A stretch of DNA of 36,677 nucleotides, taken from positions 1 through 36,677 of the forward strand of contig NZ_NPEG01000021.1 of the NCBI RefSeq assembly GCF_002812045.1, given 5' to 3'. Both the position numbers and the translations under genes were made by a program. Below are positions 26,870 through 34,821 of the stretch, piece by piece. Numbering within the stretch: position 1 is the stretch's first letter; each line of letters begins with the position of its first letter. This DNA comes from Leptospira haakeii. GTDB lineage: Bacteria > Spirochaetota > Leptospiria > Leptospirales > Leptospiraceae. Under the pieces are notes generated by a model. The model worked only from the letters and a program-made list of their open reading frames with translations. It had not been told where the DNA came from and ran no database searches.

Positions 26870-28051
26870 ATGAGACGTACACTTTCCATTTGGTTCTTTT
26901 TAGTTATTTGCACTATAAAATCGGTCCTGGCCTTGAGTTCAACCTTTTCTTGGGAAGAGCTGATCCAGCAGGCATCAGAAGAGGCTTTAAGAGGAAGATA
27001 CCAACAAGCGTTAGAAAAATTACAGATCGCTGACGAAACCGGAGAACCCAGAGACTTCCGTTACTATTGGATTTTAGGAAAATCCCAAAAAGGAAAGGGA
27101 GAAGAATTAGAAGCACTCAAAAGTTACGAAACGAGCCTTAGATTAAATCCGGACCAAACCAAATTATTGGAAGAAATGACGGATCTGTACGATTCACTTA
27201 GATTCCCAGACAAGGCACTAAACACTGCTCGGGTAATATTATCCAGAGATCCTGAAAATAGAAATCTCAGATACAAGGCGTTATTATGGGCATCTCGTAT
27301 CGGAGACATCGAATATTATAAAGCAACTTTAAAAGAATTAGAATCTTCCAACCCATACTTAGCGGAAGAACAAGCTCTATTAGATGAGATCTCAGGTTTC
27401 CAAAAATCGGGAAAAATAGAAGACTCCATTGCAAGATGTAAAAGATTCCTCCCCTTCTTTCCCAGAAATAAAAATCTACATAGACTTTGTATCTTATCTT
27501 ATAAATCCAAAGATTCCAATCTATATGAAGAAGGATTACTACAAAGAGCAAATATCTTTAGGGACGAACCAATCTTTCATCATATCTTAAGTATGGAATA
27601 TTTGGACCAGAGAAGGTTCGTAGAATCTGCGGCGTTAGCAAGAAGAGCACTTTTACTTTCTCTCAGAAAAAATCTTTTTCCGGATAAAGACTACCTTCTT
27701 CCTTTAAGAAGATATTATATACAAATCGGATCCGATTCCGGGATCTTAGGCACAGAACTTTTAGAAGAGATCATCCGCACAAAAAAAAGTCCGAGTATAG
27801 ACGAATGGAATGTACTACTCAAACATTCTTCTTTCAGTTGGGAAGTATTAGCATTCGCACTCAGATCTGTCGCGGAAACAGAACCGGAAGAATCCGCACT
27901 TATCATTTCTAAAGAATGGAAAGACATGTATAAAAATCTAAAAGTTGCGGAACTGGAGAAGGATCTTTCCAGATATGCAGGGCCTTATAGTTTAGACAAA
28001 ACTTTTCAATTCTATTTGGAAACAGGTTATTCTCTCGCAGAAATGGAATAA
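26870..28051 (+). CDS. Exported TPR-repeat protein
   Basis: This 393-residue protein has a signal peptide (SIWFFLVICTIKSVLA) and tetratricopeptide repeats: ALRGRYQQALEKLQIA, YWILGKSQKGKGEELEALKS YETSLRLNP-type, and MTDLYDSLRFPDKALNTARV. A further helical part extends to the C-terminus. TPR proteins bind partners; none is identified here. It is divergent from hppA, with a 101-base gap, and is followed 79 bases later by a lipoprotein gene. ATG26870 is the first in-frame start that leaves a proper signal peptide. Confidence 0.8.
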   Translation: MRRTLSIWFFLVICTIKSVLALSSTFSWEELIQQASEEALRGRYQQALEKLQIADETGEPRDFRYYWILGKSQKGKGEELEALKSYETSLRLNPDQTKLLEEMTDLYDSLRFPDKALNTARVILSRDPENRNLRYKALLWASRIGDIEYYKATLKELESSNPYLAEEQALLDEISGFQKSGKIEDSIARCKRFLPFFPRNKNLHRLCILSYKSKDSNLYEEGLLQRANIFRDEPIFHHILSMEYLDQRRFVESAALARRALLLSLRKNLFPDKDYLLPLRRYYIQIGSDSGILGTELLEEIIRTKKSPSIDEWNVLLKHSSFSWEVLAFALRSVAETEPEESALIISKEWKDMYKNLKVAELEKDLSRYAGPYSLDKTFQFYLETGYSLAEME

Positions 28052-28130
28052 GTTCCCTCTAATAAAATCCTTGCCTCTTTAACCGGTATGTTTTCAATCA
28101 TTTCTGTATCTAAAAAGACACGTAACTTGT

Positions 28131-28769
28131 ATGAAAAAAATCCCCTTCCTATTATTGTTTCTCCATTTTTTTTACGGATGTATCATTAGCTACAGCGACT
28201 TTCCTAAAAAGGAAAAAACTTCCCAGCCAAAGATCTATTTCAGTGTAGAGGATCCGAAAAATTGGAATGAAAGAAGAAAAGAATTCTTAAAAAGAGGATG
28301 GAAAGAATTAGAATTGGATCGTTTTCCAAATAAAGATAAGGATCGTATTCATTTTTTGATTAGCAGATTTCCAGGTTTAAGCACCCAAGAACCTGAAGTG
28401 AGAAAGGCGCTCAGCGCAAAAGGTTGGAAAGAAATAGAAAATTATCCTCCCGAAAAAGGATATTATATAGATATGAAATCTTCTCAAAAAGATCCTTCTT
28501 TGGGTGCAATGATCTTTTTGTATTTGTCCTATGCTACTTTTACAATCACTCCCTCTTATAGTGGAAAAGACGGTGCAAATATTATATTTACAGTATATAA
28601 GGACAATACTGTAATAAAAACCTTTGAATACGAGCTCACAAGAAAAGCATTTGTTTGGATACTTACATTGCCAGTTTTTTGGTTAAATTATATGTTTCCT
28701 AGTGAAATGGAAGCTTACCAAGCAATAATAGACCAGTTCGAGTCGGATCTATACTCTTCTAAGTTATAA
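28131..28769 (+). CDS. Small lipoprotein of unknown function with internal repeat
   Basis: This 212-residue protein has a lipoprotein signal (IPFLLLFLHFFYGC, lipid Cys17). Two similar segments, RKEFLKRGWKELELDRFP and VRKALSAKGWKEIENYPP, about 45 residues apart, suggest an internal duplication. A hydrophobic stretch near the C-terminus (FVWILTLPVFWLNYMF) could be a membrane helix. No domain is recognised. Its stop is one base away from that of the convergent hydrolase lipoprotein. Confidence 0.7.
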   Translation: MKKIPFLLLFLHFFYGCIISYSDFPKKEKTSQPKIYFSVEDPKNWNERRKEFLKRGWKELELDRFPNKDKDRIHFLISRFPGLSTQEPEVRKALSAKGWKEIENYPPEKGYYIDMKSSQKDPSLGAMIFLYLSYATFTITPSYSGKDGANIIFTVYKDNTVIKTFEYELTRKAFVWILTLPVFWLNYMFPSEMEAYQAIIDQFESDLYSSKL

Positions 28770-28770
28770 T

Positions 28771-29907
28771 TTAAGGTGAAGGAGCCTTAGGATCTAAAAG
28801 ATATTCTATCATAGCTAGTATCCTTTCCGGAGGCATAGGCCTGGTAAAATAATGATCATTTCGAAAGGAAGGATAGACCAGACTTCCAGGATGGATAGAA
28901 TCAGATAAAAGAATAATCCCATCATTCGGACCGTAATTCATTAAAAAATTATAATACGGCCTGGCTCTTTCCGTAACATGACGGAATAGCGGAACTCCTA
29001 CCAAATTGATCATTTTAATACCACTGGGAAGTTTCCAATCTCTATCTAAAGGAGCGTCTTTCCCTTTTCGGATAGATAAAAATCCATCCCAATCATAACC
29101 CTTGAAGAAAAAATAACTTCTCACTTCGAGCTTGGTCCAAAAATCGCCGAGGATCCCTTCTATCATCCTAGAACCTTTTAAGATCCCGCCTATACTATAC
29201 CAACCCTTAACCCTTTTAAAATAGGGTTCATTCCCACATCGTTCGATTGCTATCCTAAAATCGGAGGAACCTTTACTAGGAGAAGCGATGATTACAGTTT
29301 CTTCCGGGTTTGAAACTTCTAAATATTCACAGATGATCTTTGCATTTTCACGCACGTCGCCAACTTGTCCGATTGGGATCAAATCGGAACGAATTCCTAC
29401 AGAAGCCACCATCTTACGAATAGATGCACCATCGGCTCCTACACTTGGATTGTCCGCATAGAACATTCCAGGCACCATTACGAGTACGATCTTTTTGGAA
29501 GAAAAATCTGGACGTTTCTCGGAAAATTCCTTCTCCTTACTATCCAAATATTCTAAGAACTTTTTATTCTTTGGATCGTTAATGATCCTATGATAAAAAA
29601 TCGCAGCGCCCTTATCTATGTCCTCAGTCTCTTCTGAAACTTTTAATAAATTTTCCTCAGTTAATTTATCCAATGAGTTTAATTCAGGATAGGACTTGGA
29701 AGCCCAATCCAAGTAAGCCTTTTCATCCTCGCAAAGATTTTTAACTCTATACGCAGGAGTATCGCAGGAAACTTTTTTCATTTCCGGATTTGTATCCGAA
29801 ACCTTCAGATCCCCATCCGCTCTTCCGCTGCAAAAGTTTGAAAAAACGAATATAAAAAATAATAAGAATACTTCAGAACGCCAAGCGATCATATTTTGGG
29901 ATTTCAT
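28771..29907 (-). CDS. Alpha/beta-hydrolase-fold lipoprotein
   Basis: This 378-residue lipoprotein has a signal (EVFLLFFIFVFSNFC, lipid Cys26) and an alpha/beta-hydrolase-like core. The strand before the active site is KIVLVMVPGMFY; the nucleophile elbow is SPSKGS, an S-x-S-x-G variant with Ser211; Asp329 (YGPNDG) and His352 (RNDHYF) are suitable triad partners. Such folds are esterases or lipases; the substrate is unknown. A second in-frame ATG (residue 6) would also give a good signal peptide. The gene has its own short upstream gap before the TRL gene. Confidence 0.72.
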   Translation of the reverse strand: MKSQNMIAWRSEVFLLFFIFVFSNFCSGRADGDLKVSDTNPEMKKVSCDTPAYRVKNLCEDEKAYLDWASKSYPELNSLDKLTEENLLKVSEETEDIDKGAAIFYHRIINDPKNKKFLEYLDSKEKEFSEKRPDFSSKKIVLVMVPGMFYADNPSVGADGASIRKMVASVGIRSDLIPIGQVGDVRENAKIICEYLEVSNPEETVIIASPSKGSSDFRIAIERCGNEPYFKRVKGWYSIGGILKGSRMIEGILGDFWTKLEVRSYFFFKGYDWDGFLSIRKGKDAPLDRDWKLPSGIKMINLVGVPLFRHVTERARPYYNFLMNYGPNDGIILLSDSIHPGSLVYPSFRNDHYFTRPMPPERILAMIEYLLDPKAPSP

Positions 29908-29946
29908 CTAAGAAGGAAATACGAAGGGAGGAAATTTAGGAAATAG

Positions 29947-29984
29947 AAAAAAGGCCGCATAAAATTAAAATTTACGCGACCCTT
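29947..29984 (-). terminator. Rho-independent terminator of the TRL lipoprotein gene
   Basis: On the minus strand AAGG/CCTT and an 8-bp inner stem (CGCGTAAA with TTTATGCG, one G-U pair) form a hairpin with a 7-base AT loop, followed by a run of T (plus-strand A at 29947-29952). It lies about 85 bases after the TRL stop and just before the divergent end of the hydrolase gene start region. Confidence 0.75.
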
Positions 29985-30043
29985 AAAAACCGTTTCCCCT
30001 ATTAGATCCGAATGGATCAAATCGGAAACAATTCGATAGATTT

Positions 30044-30060
30044 GTTCGTTAGAAACGAAC
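30044..30060 (-). other. Small inverted repeat after the TRL gene
   Basis: GTTCGTT and AACGAAC pair perfectly (7 bp) around AGA, 11 bases after the TRL stop. No U-run follows, so it is more likely an mRNA-stabilising 3' stem than a terminator. Confidence 0.35.
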
Positions 30061-30070
30061 TAAGAGATGA

Positions 30071-30397
30071 TTAATCTCCGTAAGCTATCGTACAGTTGGA
30101 AACGTAAACGGATCCAAGAACGTTGGATCTGTTGAAATCAATAGATTTAACTACTTTGATCCCACCTTTTTTAGCAGCAGCTTTAATACCTGCGTCACCG
30201 GTTGCGATCAGCATTAAAACGGAAGATGCACAAGCTTCTCCAGATTTTTCACCGATTCCATCTTTTTGAGAGTTGTCTCTATTGAAGATGGTCGCGTTGT
30301 CGGTTACGTTAGTGTATAAAGATCCGTAAACGAAAGGAACACAATTGGTTACGGAAACCAATACTAACGCAGCAGCTAATAACATGATTTTTCTCAT
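30071..30397 (-). CDS. TRL-family lipoprotein
   Basis: This 108-residue protein has a lipoprotein signal (MLLAAALVLVSVTNC, lipid Cys19) and a TRL domain: GSLYTNVTDN near the N-terminus, then GEKSGEACASSVLMLIATGDAGIKAAAKKGGI and a closing SNCTIAYGD. TRL ('tRNA-associated locus') proteins are small, Gly/Ala-rich and of unknown function; the name refers to tRNA neighbours in some spirochaetes, but no tRNA is seen here. Two further Cys could form a disulfide. GGAG lies nine bases before the ATG. It is a single-gene unit with a good terminator. Confidence 0.85.
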   Translation of the reverse strand: MRKIMLLAAALVLVSVTNCVPFVYGSLYTNVTDNATIFNRDNSQKDGIGEKSGEACASSVLMLIATGDAGIKAAAKKGGIKVVKSIDFNRSNVLGSVYVSNCTIAYGD

Positions 30398-30820
30398 TGA
30401 ATCTATCTCCGTGTTGCTATATTACTTTTTTGTTTATTTTCGCTTAGTTTTGCGTGATGTTTAGATCCGAAAATTTTTCGGCAAGAATAAAAATCATAAG
30501 AATGGAAACGTCATACCTTCTTCGAAAAGTCTTAGTAGGTAAAAACTCAAGAGAGGATCATCTTTTTGAGAAGATTCGAGTCAAGATTTAAAAAAAGAAA
30601 AATAACAAAAAAACTACAAACATAGTATTCCAAATGGGAGGCAAAAATCATATAAAAAGTTTTATCCGAACTTTCCGCAAATACGGACATAGGCTTCGAA
30701 AAATTTTTCCGATTATCCGCGATTTTGCGACTAAACAAACCACAGTGCAAAAAATTCTTTCCAAAGAGAAAACTTTTTCCGTTATCACGAAGGCCAATCT
30801 TGCCTTTTCTTTAATTCTGG
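30398..30820. other. Gene-free AT-rich region between TRL and DUF3015 genes
   Basis: No convincing gene is seen. It holds palindromes: CCGAAAA-T-TTTTCGG at 30467-30481 and a related TCGAAAAATTTTTCCGA at 30696-30712, plus a CTCAA/TTGAG hairpin at about 30548-30571. The divergent promoters of 30397 (-) and 30885 (+) must lie at its two ends. The 84-residue open frame at 30634-30888 overlaps the likely DUF3015 promoter and start, and has no recognisable features. Confidence 0.5.
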
Positions 30821-30849
30821 TTGACATATCCCATTTGAAGGAATTTTAT
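30821..30849 (+). promoter_or_regulatory. Sigma70-type promoter for the DUF3015/DUF4105 cluster
   Basis: TTGACA (30821-30826) and TTTTAT (30844-30849) are separated by 17 bases, about 36 bases before the ATG at 30885. An exceptionally purine-rich ribosome site (AAGGAAGGAG) lies in the short leader, suggesting high expression. Confidence 0.6.
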
Positions 30850-30884
30850 ATTTTCCGATTAAAAAAGGAAGGAGTGGTTCATTT

Positions 30885-31382
30885 ATGAAAAAGGAACTTC
30901 TATCGATAGGATTAGTCGGTTTACTCTGCTTGTCCTCGGGAATTTCAGTCACTGCCGCAGACTATGGTGTAGCTGGTTGCGGGCTTGGATCTTTGATTTT
31001 TAAGGAAAATAAAGGCGGCCAGCAACTTTTAGCGGCTACCACAAATGGTCTTGTCTCAGGTAACCAAACTTTCGGGATCACTACTGGAACTTTGGGATGT
31101 GCTACTGATGGACTAGTCCATAAAGAAAAAGTACAAGAAGTATTCGTTTCCCTTAATTTCAATTCTTTGGAAGTTGAAATGGCAAAAGGAAAAGGAGAAA
31201 AATTAGAAGCACTTTCAGGACTTCTAGGCTGCTCTACAAACGGAACTGTACAATTGGGAGAATACACTAAGTCTAATTTCGATGTATTATATACCCAAGA
31301 AACCACTCCTTCTTCTTTACTCAGCGCGGTAAAAGACGGGATCAGAAAAGACGCAGCACTCTCTAAGAGTTGCAAAATTTAA
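30885..31382 (+). CDS. DUF3015 family exported protein 1
   Basis: This 165-residue protein has a signal peptide (SIGLVGLLCLSSGISVTAA) and a DUF3015 domain starting with YGVAGCGLGS. After cleavage it keeps four Cys (AGCGLGS, GTLGCATDG, LLGCSTNG and the C-terminal SCKI), which could form two disulfides in the periplasm. NQTFGITTGTLGC is shared with its neighbour. The function of DUF3015 is unknown. It is the first gene of a cluster of four, preceded by a strong promoter and ribosome site. Confidence 0.85.
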   Translation: MKKELLSIGLVGLLCLSSGISVTAADYGVAGCGLGSLIFKENKGGQQLLAATTNGLVSGNQTFGITTGTLGCATDGLVHKEKVQEVFVSLNFNSLEVEMAKGKGEKLEALSGLLGCSTNGTVQLGEYTKSNFDVLYTQETTPSSLLSAVKDGIRKDAALSKSCKI

Positions 31383-31393
31383 GGAGATAACTC

Positions 31394-31873
31394 ATGAAAA
31401 GAATATTAGCAGTATCTCTATTTTTCGCTTTAGTAGCTTCTCCACTTTACGTAGCTTCCGCTAAACACGGCGCTGCAGGATGTGGTCTTGGTTCTATCGT
31501 AATCACTGAGAACAAAAAAGTTCACCAAGTGATTGCAGCAACAGTAAACGGAACTCTTGGAAACCAAACTTTCGGAATTTCCACAGGAACTTTGGGATGT
31601 GAGACCAGCGGCTTTACTCAAAAACAAGCTGAACAACAGATCTTCGTTCACATGAACTTCCAATCCTTGGAGCAAGAATTTGCAAAAGGTTCCGGTGAAA
31701 AAATGGAAGCTTTCGCTTCTTTAATGGGTTGTTCCGATATGGGAACTTTCGGAAAAGTAGGAAAAGAAAAATTCTCCGCACTTTTCGACCAAAACACTCC
31801 GGATTCCTTTTTGGAAAAAATGAGATTCGAAGTAGCAAACAACTCCGCACTAGTCGGAAGTTGCAAAATCTGA
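31394..31873 (+). CDS. DUF3015 family exported protein 2 (tandem paralogue)
   Basis: This 159-residue paralogue of the upstream gene starts 11 bases after its stop, with AAGGAG six to seven bases before the ATG. It has a signal peptide (AVSLFFALVASPLYVASA), then HGAAGCGLGSIVITENK, NQTFGISTGTLGCETSG, LMGCSDMG and a terminal SCKI, keeping the same four Cys. The two proteins are clearly homologous but well diverged, so this is an old tandem duplication with both copies kept. A strong hairpin (31897-31924) follows before the DUF4105 gene. Confidence 0.85.
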   Translation: MKRILAVSLFFALVASPLYVASAKHGAAGCGLGSIVITENKKVHQVIAATVNGTLGNQTFGISTGTLGCETSGFTQKQAEQQIFVHMNFQSLEQEFAKGSGEKMEAFASLMGCSDMGTFGKVGKEKFSALFDQNTPDSFLEKMRFEVANNSALVGSCKI

Positions 31874-31896
31874 TCACACCTTTTAAATAAGGTCCA

Positions 31897-31924
31897 ATTC
31901 CCTTCTCCGAAAGGAGAAGGGAAT
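31897..31924 (+). terminator. Perfect 12-bp hairpin with GAAA loop between DUF3015 and DUF4105 genes
   Basis: ATTCCCTTCTCC (31897-31908) pairs perfectly with GGAGAAGGGAAT (31913-31924) around a GAAA tetraloop. The following bases are ATTCATTAAT, with no real U-run. It should be very stable and likely lowers expression of the downstream genes relative to the DUF3015 pair, or protects the upstream mRNA. Confidence 0.6.
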
Positions 31925-31946
31925 ATTCATTAATCTAAGACCCTAA

Positions 31947-33983
31947 GTGCCAGTTAAGTCCTATTCTCTTTTTATAATATTCATTCTACTTTCTATCTCC
32001 GGGACTTTTAGCTCCGCTCATGCGACTGGCACGGAAAAGATCCAGGAATATCAAAAATTGGCAGAGACCAAAAAACTATGGGAAGATAGATACTGGATCC
32101 TTCTATTACATTATACTAAAACCACATTCGGGAATTGGGTAAGCGAGGCTGACTCTTCTTCCTTTTTTCTTTCCGGAGAAGGACGAAAAAATCCGAAAGA
32201 AGAACTACTCCACTCAATCCAGGCATTTATGACCGAGGCATCCGCTCCTCCAGGAGAAGAAAACTGGATGCATCCAGTATGCAAATTTCCTGAAAGAAAA
32301 AGATGGATCCAAGAAAAACTTTCCATCCAGGATACCGATTTTGCAAAGGTAGATTGTGTTAGATTCGAAAAATGGTTTGCAACTTTGAATCCGAAAGGTG
32401 CAAAGATCATATTCGCTTCTTATTATATGAATGCACCTGCTTCTATCTTTGGTCACACTCTATTAAAAATAGATTCAGGAGATCCGAATCGAAAAGAAAT
32501 TTTGGAATATTCAGTGAATTACGCTGCTAATGCGGATCCAGAATCCACAAACGCGATCGTGTATTCTATTTTAGGTTTATTCGGCGGATACCCAGGTACA
32601 TTCTCCTTATATCCATATTATGTTAAAATAGCGGAATATAATGATATTGAAAGTAGAGATCTTTGGGAATACGAGCTGGATCTAAAAGAGGAAGAAGTTA
32701 GAAGGATGGCAAGGCATCTTTGGGAATTGGGAGCCGCCACATTCGATTATTATTTTTTGGACGAAAACTGTTCTTACCATTTATTTTCTTTGATAGAAGT
32801 AGCAAGACCAAGCCTTCATCTTAGAGATAAGGCTCCTTTTGTGATCCCCGGAGATACTGTTAAAAAATATATGGAACAGGAAGGTCTTGTAAAAGATATC
32901 AAATACAGACCTTCTCTACATAGCAAAATTATCCAAAAACTCAGAAAGATGAATGAGGACGAAAGGGGTATTTACGAAAACGTAATGAAAAATGGAAATA
33001 TCTCTTTTTTGATAAACAAAGAACCTGACCCTAAGATCAGGACTTCCTTTCTTTCGGATACGATCTTAGATTCTTTTCGTTACAAAAAGTCAGAAGGAGA
33101 TTCTCCTAAAGAGTGGGACCAAACTTACAAACAATTACTTTTGTTCAGGAGTAAACTCACCGACAACTATGAAGATTCCGGATATTCTGCCGTCACCCAA
33201 AGCCCTCATGTTGGTCATGGAAGCTCCGCATTGTATAATGAGATCGGAACTTCCAACCTCGGAAATTTTTTAGGTTTCGGTTATAGGGCCGCAGTCCATG
33301 ATCTTTTGAATACGGACCAAGGTTATATTCCGAATTCCTCCGTGGATTATTTTTCTTTCAAGGCAAGATATTACCAGGATTCCAAAAAACTTCATCTGGA
33401 AGAATTTCATCTTATCCGACTTCTTTCTTTAACCCCATATAATTCATTGGGTCGTTCTGTTTCTTATTTTGTGGATTCAGGAGCTGATTCTTCCGTATAC
33501 AAAAACAAGGGAAATGAAGAAGATCGAAAACTTTTAGAATGGCAGGCAATCCTTCGGCCGGAAGATTTATCATATACGCTTTATAGATTGGATGATATCT
33601 CTAGATCGGAAAAATATGAAAGAGTCACAAATGCAAATATTGAAACAACCTTAGGTTATAGTTTTCAGGACCAATTTTCAGAAGGACCAAAACGTTTTTT
33701 ATTCTCCGCTCAGGCGGGAGCAAAAGTAAGGTATAACGGTAAGTATGATACGAATGCGGTTGTAGCACCTCAAATCGCAGCATATTGGATCGCTAATTTT
33801 GATTCTTTCAAGGCTGTGCTTTCTTTGCATTATTATACTTTTTCGATATACGGAGTCCCGGATGATTACAAGGCACAATTAGGATTCCGTTATGCGATCC
33901 ACGCCAATCATGAATTGAGATTAGAGGCAAAAGCCCAAAGGAATTATAATGAAGCCAGCTTCTCCTATGTGTATCAATTTTAA
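31947..33983 (+). CDS. DUF4105 domain protein with barrel-like C-terminus
   Basis: This 678-residue exported protein has a signal peptide (SLFIIFILLSISGTFSSAHA). The DUF4105 domain spans about 130-300, with ASIFGHTLLKID (His170), NYAANAD and DENCSYHLFSLIE (Cys275, His278). The order, an early His and a later N-C-x-x-H, resembles permuted NlpC/P60 or LRAT-like hydrolases; catalysis is inferred only. From about 440 to the end the sequence alternates in strand-like fashion and ends in YVYQF, like an outer-membrane barrel. GTG31947 is the best start: AAGA lies upstream and it keeps the signal peptide. The 3' end overlaps the next gene by 35 bases. Confidence 0.8.
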   Translation: MPVKSYSLFIIFILLSISGTFSSAHATGTEKIQEYQKLAETKKLWEDRYWILLLHYTKTTFGNWVSEADSSSFFLSGEGRKNPKEELLHSIQAFMTEASAPPGEENWMHPVCKFPERKRWIQEKLSIQDTDFAKVDCVRFEKWFATLNPKGAKIIFASYYMNAPASIFGHTLLKIDSGDPNRKEILEYSVNYAANADPESTNAIVYSILGLFGGYPGTFSLYPYYVKIAEYNDIESRDLWEYELDLKEEEVRRMARHLWELGAATFDYYFLDENCSYHLFSLIEVARPSLHLRDKAPFVIPGDTVKKYMEQEGLVKDIKYRPSLHSKIIQKLRKMNEDERGIYENVMKNGNISFLINKEPDPKIRTSFLSDTILDSFRYKKSEGDSPKEWDQTYKQLLLFRSKLTDNYEDSGYSAVTQSPHVGHGSSALYNEIGTSNLGNFLGFGYRAAVHDLLNTDQGYIPNSSVDYFSFKARYYQDSKKLHLEEFHLIRLLSLTPYNSLGRSVSYFVDSGADSSVYKNKGNEEDRKLLEWQAILRPEDLSYTLYRLDDISRSEKYERVTNANIETTLGYSFQDQFSEGPKRFLFSAQAGAKVRYNGKYDTNAVVAPQIAAYWIANFDSFKAVLSLHYYTFSIYGVPDDYKAQLGFRYAIHANHELRLEAKAQRNYNEASFSYVYQF

Positions 33984-34821
33984 ATATATTCTTTCCATTC
34001 TTGTTTTCCTATTCTTTGGCAATTGTTCCTCCATGTTATTTTACCCCACGAGAGAAATGTATATCCCTCCCGAAAAAATGGGATTTCAACCTGAAAAAAT
34101 TTCTCTCCAAATGAAAGATGGGACAAATATCAAAGTTTGGATCTTCAAACCTTCTAAAGTAAAAGCTAAAGCAAGTATCCTTCAGTTCCATGGAAACGGG
34201 GACAATATGTCCAGCCACTATATCAGCCTTGTTTGGTTGGTAGAAAAAGGTTATGAATTAGTAATCTGGGACTATCGGGGTTACGGAGCTTCCGATGGAG
34301 AAGCCGAGAAGGAACCTATATTAGAAGATTCTAAAGAAGTCCTAAAATTCCAACAAAATAGGGCGAAAGAACTTGGAATTCCTTGGATCGTTTACGGGCA
34401 AAGTATGGGGGGAGCACTCGCAATAAGATCGGTCGGAGAAATGCAAAACAAAGAAGGGCTTATACTTGTAGTAGGCGATGGCACTTTTGCATATTATTCT
34501 CATGTAGCTAAAACGGTAGCAGAGAGGGTGTTTTTCTTTCCTATAGGACAGTTAGTCGGATTTTTCTTCTCTGATCATCTAAGTCCCGGAGAAGTAGCGG
34601 ATCAAATTTCTCCAGTAAAACTTTTGGTAGTTCATGGAACGGAAGACCAGATCGTTTCTTATCCGAATGGGATGGAACTTTTTCAGAAAGCAAAAGATCC
34701 TAAAATTTTCTGGGAAATCAAAGGTGGAGGTCACTTAGATTGGATGGAAATAGGAAGGTCTAAAGGTGCAAAAAATTTCCTAAAATTTCTGGATGAACTG
34801 ATCTCTCATTGGACTCCTTAG
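33949..34821 (+). CDS. Alpha/beta-hydrolase lipoprotein (BEM46/ABHD-like)
   Basis: This 290-residue lipoprotein has a signal ending in LVFLFFGNC (lipid Cys26). The hydrolase core is complete: ASILQFHGNGDNM (oxyanion strand), DYRGYGASDG, the nucleophile elbow GQSMGG with Ser152, Asp233 in GTEDQIV and His262 in GGGHLDW. It is probably an esterase, lipase or peptidase facing the periplasm; the substrate is unknown. ATG33949 is supported by AAAGGA six bases upstream and overlaps the DUF4105 gene by 35 bases; a second ATG at 33967 is possible. The stop overlaps that of the convergent lipoprotein gene. Confidence 0.85.
   Translation: MKPASPMCINFKYILSILVFLFFGNCSSMLFYPTREMYIPPEKMGFQPEKISLQMKDGTNIKVWIFKPSKVKAKASILQFHGNGDNMSSHYISLVWLVEKGYELVIWDYRGYGASDGEAEKEPILEDSKEVLKFQQNRAKELGIPWIVYGQSMGGALAIRSVGEMQNKEGLILVVGDGTFAYYSHVAKTVAERVFFFPIGQLVGFFFSDHLSPGEVADQISPVKLLVVHGTEDQIVSYPNGMELFQKAKDPKIFWEIKGGGHLDWMEIGRSKGAKNFLKFLDELISHWTP

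Noticed and set aside
30634..30888. 84-residue open frame on the plus strand upstream of DUF3015 protein 1
   Set aside because: It covers the likely promoter and ribosome site of the DUF3015 gene and overlaps its ATG; no motif or family is recognisable.
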